A program made the translations under genes and the position numbers. From Emiliania huxleyi CCMP1516 (Eukaryota; Haptophyta; Isochrysidales; Noelaerhabdaceae): a DNA stretch of 64,000 nt. Positions 62,390 to 64,000 of the stretch are shown piece by piece. The notes below the pieces were generated by a model, which ran no database searches, was not told the origin of the DNA, and worked only from the letters and a program-made list of their open reading frames with translations. Numbering within the stretch: the first letter of the stretch is position 1; each line of letters begins with the position of its first letter. Where the stretch lies: positions 512,679 through 576,678 of the forward strand of contig NW_005198611.1 in NCBI RefSeq assembly GCF_000372725.1, given 5' to 3'.

Positions 62390-64000
62390 ATGTCCGCCTC
62401 GCCCTCCCGCGCCAACGCCGCGCTCCGCACGCCGCCGCCGTCTGCTGACAGCGGGCCGGGTGGTGCAGTCCCAAAGAACGTCCTCAAGGCGGCCGAGGAC
62501 GGCCGCGTGGGACCAGTGCGATCGTGGCTGAATGTCGGCGGGAAGGCCGACACTCTCGCTGAGATACCCTCTGAGGTCAGCGGCCGTACGGTTCCATACA
62601 CCCTGTTGATGATCGCCGCACAGCACGGGCACGCGCAGATTGTCGAGCTCCTCCTGAAGCGTGGCGCACACATCAACCTGCAAACCAGTCGCGGCACCAC
62701 TGCGCTCAGCACTGCAGCCTGCTGCGGCTGCAAGCGAATGGTGGAGATGCTGCTGCAGCACGGTGCGGAGTTGAACCCACAGGACTCCGCCGCCTGGTCG
62801 GCGCTGGCAGCGGCGGCGCAGGGTGGACAAGAGCGGATGGTCGACCTGCTGCTGCGGCGTGGCGCAGAGATCGACCGGCAAGACAAGGACGGTGACACCG
62901 CGCTGATGCTCGCCACTTTCTACGGCCGCCCCGCCGTCGTGCTCCGCCTTCTGCGGGCGGGCGCAGGCATGACGTTGCGCACACAAGGCAAGACGGCGCT
63001 GCAGTTGGCCAAGGAGAGCGGCCACGCCGAGTGCGTCCAGGCCTTCAAGACGTACCTCGGGGAGGTGGCTGCGCGCCGGAGCAAGGCGCCGTCGGCCGAG
63101 GCAGGCGGCGCAGGCGCGGCGGTGGGTGCGAGTGCCGCGGCCTCTGCTTTGAGCGGCGAGGGAGCCGCGGAGGCCAAGCCGAGCAGCGGCGGTGCGGTGC
63201 CAGAGGAGGTTGTGGACGCGGCTGAGCGAGGCGATGAGGAGGCGGTGCTGGCGTGGGTCGACGGCGGCGGGCGGGTCGACGCGGGGTTCGAGTACGTCTT
63301 TTCGGACGGCCTTGTGAGCGGCGTGACGCTGCTGATGCTCGCTATGGCACATGGCCACGAGGGGCTGGCCGAGGCGCTGCTCCAGCGCGGTGCGGATCTC
63401 TCGTTGCAGACCAGCAGTGGCGATACCGCGCTGATGCTCGCCGCCGCGAATGGCTTCGAGAAGCTGGTCGAGATGGCGTTGCGGCACGGCGCGGAGATCA
63501 ACGAGCGAAATGGCAAACACTGCATCACCGCGCTGATGGGCGCCGCCTCAAGCGGCCACGAGAATATGGTCCACGAGCTGATCCGGCGCGGCGCGGAGGT
63601 CGACCTGCAAGACAAGAACGGCACCACCGCACTGATTCAGGCCGCTTTCTTCGGCCACCCCGCCGCCCTTCTCTACTTGCTGCGGGCGGGCGCAGACGTG
63701 ACGCTGTGCAGTGCAGATGGCAACACCGCGATGCAGTGGGCCAAGCAGGAGGGCCACACCGAGTGCGTGCGCGCCCTCGAGGAGCATGCGGCGGCCGAGA
63801 AGGCGGCGGAGAAGGCGGCGAAGAAGGCTGCGGAGGCGGCGGAGAAGGCGGAGGGGGAGGCGGCGTGGGCCGCAGGAGCGGCGGAGAGGGCGGCGCAGAG
63901 GGCGGCGGAGGAGAAGGAGGCGGCACGGCACGCCGAGGAGCTGCTGGCGGAGGTCGAGGCAGAGAAGCGCGCCAAGGGCAAGAAGGGCAAGAAGAAGAAG
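62390..64000 (+). CDS. ankyrin-repeat protein (3' end beyond window)
   Basis: ATG 62390 (MSASPSRANAALRTPPPSAD); open for 537 codons to the window edge, no intron. A first ankyrin block (about residues 35-225) includes TLLMIAAQHGHAQIVELLLK, RGTTALSTAACCGCKRMVEM, GDTALMLATFYGRPAVVLRL and QGKTALQLAKESGHAECVQA. An Ala/Ser-rich linker follows. A second block (about 265-455) has VTLLMLAMAHGHEGLAEALL, GDTALMLAAANGFEKLVEMA, ITALMGAASSGHENMVHELI and GTTALIQAAFFGHPAALLYL. The C-terminus is a long charged helix (AAEKAAEKAAKKAAEAAEKA) ending in Lys-rich KGKKGKKKK at the last base, so the stop is probably close. The two blocks are visibly duplicates. Likely a protein-interaction scaffold; partner unknown. 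A fragment of a paralogue's 5' end lies at 18440-18520. Confidence 0.85.
   Translation, partial: MSASPSRANAALRTPPPSADSGPGGAVPKNVLKAAEDGRVGPVRSWLNVGGKADTLAEIPSEVSGRTVPYTLLMIAAQHGHAQIVELLLKRGAHINLQTSRGTTALSTAACCGCKRMVEMLLQHGAELNPQDSAAWSALAAAAQGGQERMVDLLLRRGAEIDRQDKDGDTALMLATFYGRPAVVLRLLRAGAGMTLRTQGKTALQLAKESGHAECVQAFKTYLGEVAARRSKAPSAEAGGAGAAVGASAAASALSGEGAAEAKPSSGGAVPEEVVDAAERGDEEAVLAWVDGGGRVDAGFEYVFSDGLVSGVTLLMLAMAHGHEGLAEALLQRGADLSLQTSSGDTALMLAAANGFEKLVEMALRHGAEINERNGKHCITALMGAASSGHENMVHELIRRGAEVDLQDKNGTTALIQAAFFGHPAALLYLLRAGADVTLCSADGNTAMQWAKQEGHTECVRALEEHAAAEKAAEKAAKKAAEAAEKAEGEAAWAAGAAERAAQRAAEEKEAARHAEELLAEVEAEKRAKGKKGKKKK

Overview
The window is nuclear DNA of a GC-rich unicellular eukaryote, most probably a haptophyte alga (inference). 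The evidence is: very high GC; spliced genes with short introns, several reading GC-AG; GCC2/GCC3 Cys-rich, Pro-rich and CUB-like surface domains; AP2-like domains fused to CW and PHD-like fingers; long SPSPSP and PPPP tracts; and internal TTAGGG telomere-type repeats. A dinoflagellate or pelagophyte is not excluded. There is no prokaryotic operon structure, and no tRNA or rRNA gene was recognised. Most genes are interrupted by introns, so CDS spans below run from start to stop and include introns; exon ends are exact only where stated.

Layout. 1-1300: two CTGACAG minisatellite arrays. 1484-3303 (-): kinetochore Spc25. 3.3-6.7 kb: dispersed repeats, interstitial telomeric repeats and a gene fragment. 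6781-13272 (+): a giant AP2-repeat chromatin-type protein with a very recent 1.7 kb internal tandem duplication. 13.5-15.3 kb: a small membrane protein, gene fragments and a second copy of a dispersed repeat. 15505-17873 (+): Hsp90 co-chaperone Aha1. 18591-19988 (+): sulfotransferase-like. 20-23 kb: a possible Myb/SANT remnant, a MYND-finger ORF and an adjoining WD-like ORF. 23673-25160 (-): transcription elongation factor Rtf1. 25.4-27.3 kb: repeats and a young 872 bp LTR retroelement of TRIM type. 27300-27785 (+): a one-TM protein. 27854-29155 (-): AlkB-family dioxygenase. 29.2-32.4 kb: repeats and weak ORFs. 32498-43467 (-): a roughly 11 kb gene for a surface protein with CUB-like, beta-helix and GCC2/GCC3 domains, several TM segments and a C-terminal TIR domain. 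43.7-47.4 kb: an Ala/Pro-rich protein and a BRAP2-like protein. 47680-49030 (+): F-box-like. 50904-51910 (-): unknown. 52247-54389 (-): AMPK gamma (SNF4). 54848-57181 (+): secreted DxDxDG-repeat protein. 57.2-58.9 kb: repeats and a fragment. 59008-62158 (+): AMPK alpha (SNF1/SnRK1), with a 100 N gap. 62390-64000 (+): ankyrin-repeat protein running off the window.

How the genes relate. Most are independent housekeeping genes. The clearest functional pairing is AMPK alpha and AMPK gamma, subunits of one energy-sensing kinase, about 4.6 kb apart and divergently transcribed. The receptor-TIR gene is the best candidate for an undescribed signalling or defence system. The other recurring theme is intron biology: introns carrying gene-oriented minisatellites, a shared hairpin-like motif before several 3' splice sites, and three places where a 68-75 bp tandem duplication coincides with an intron or suspected intron.
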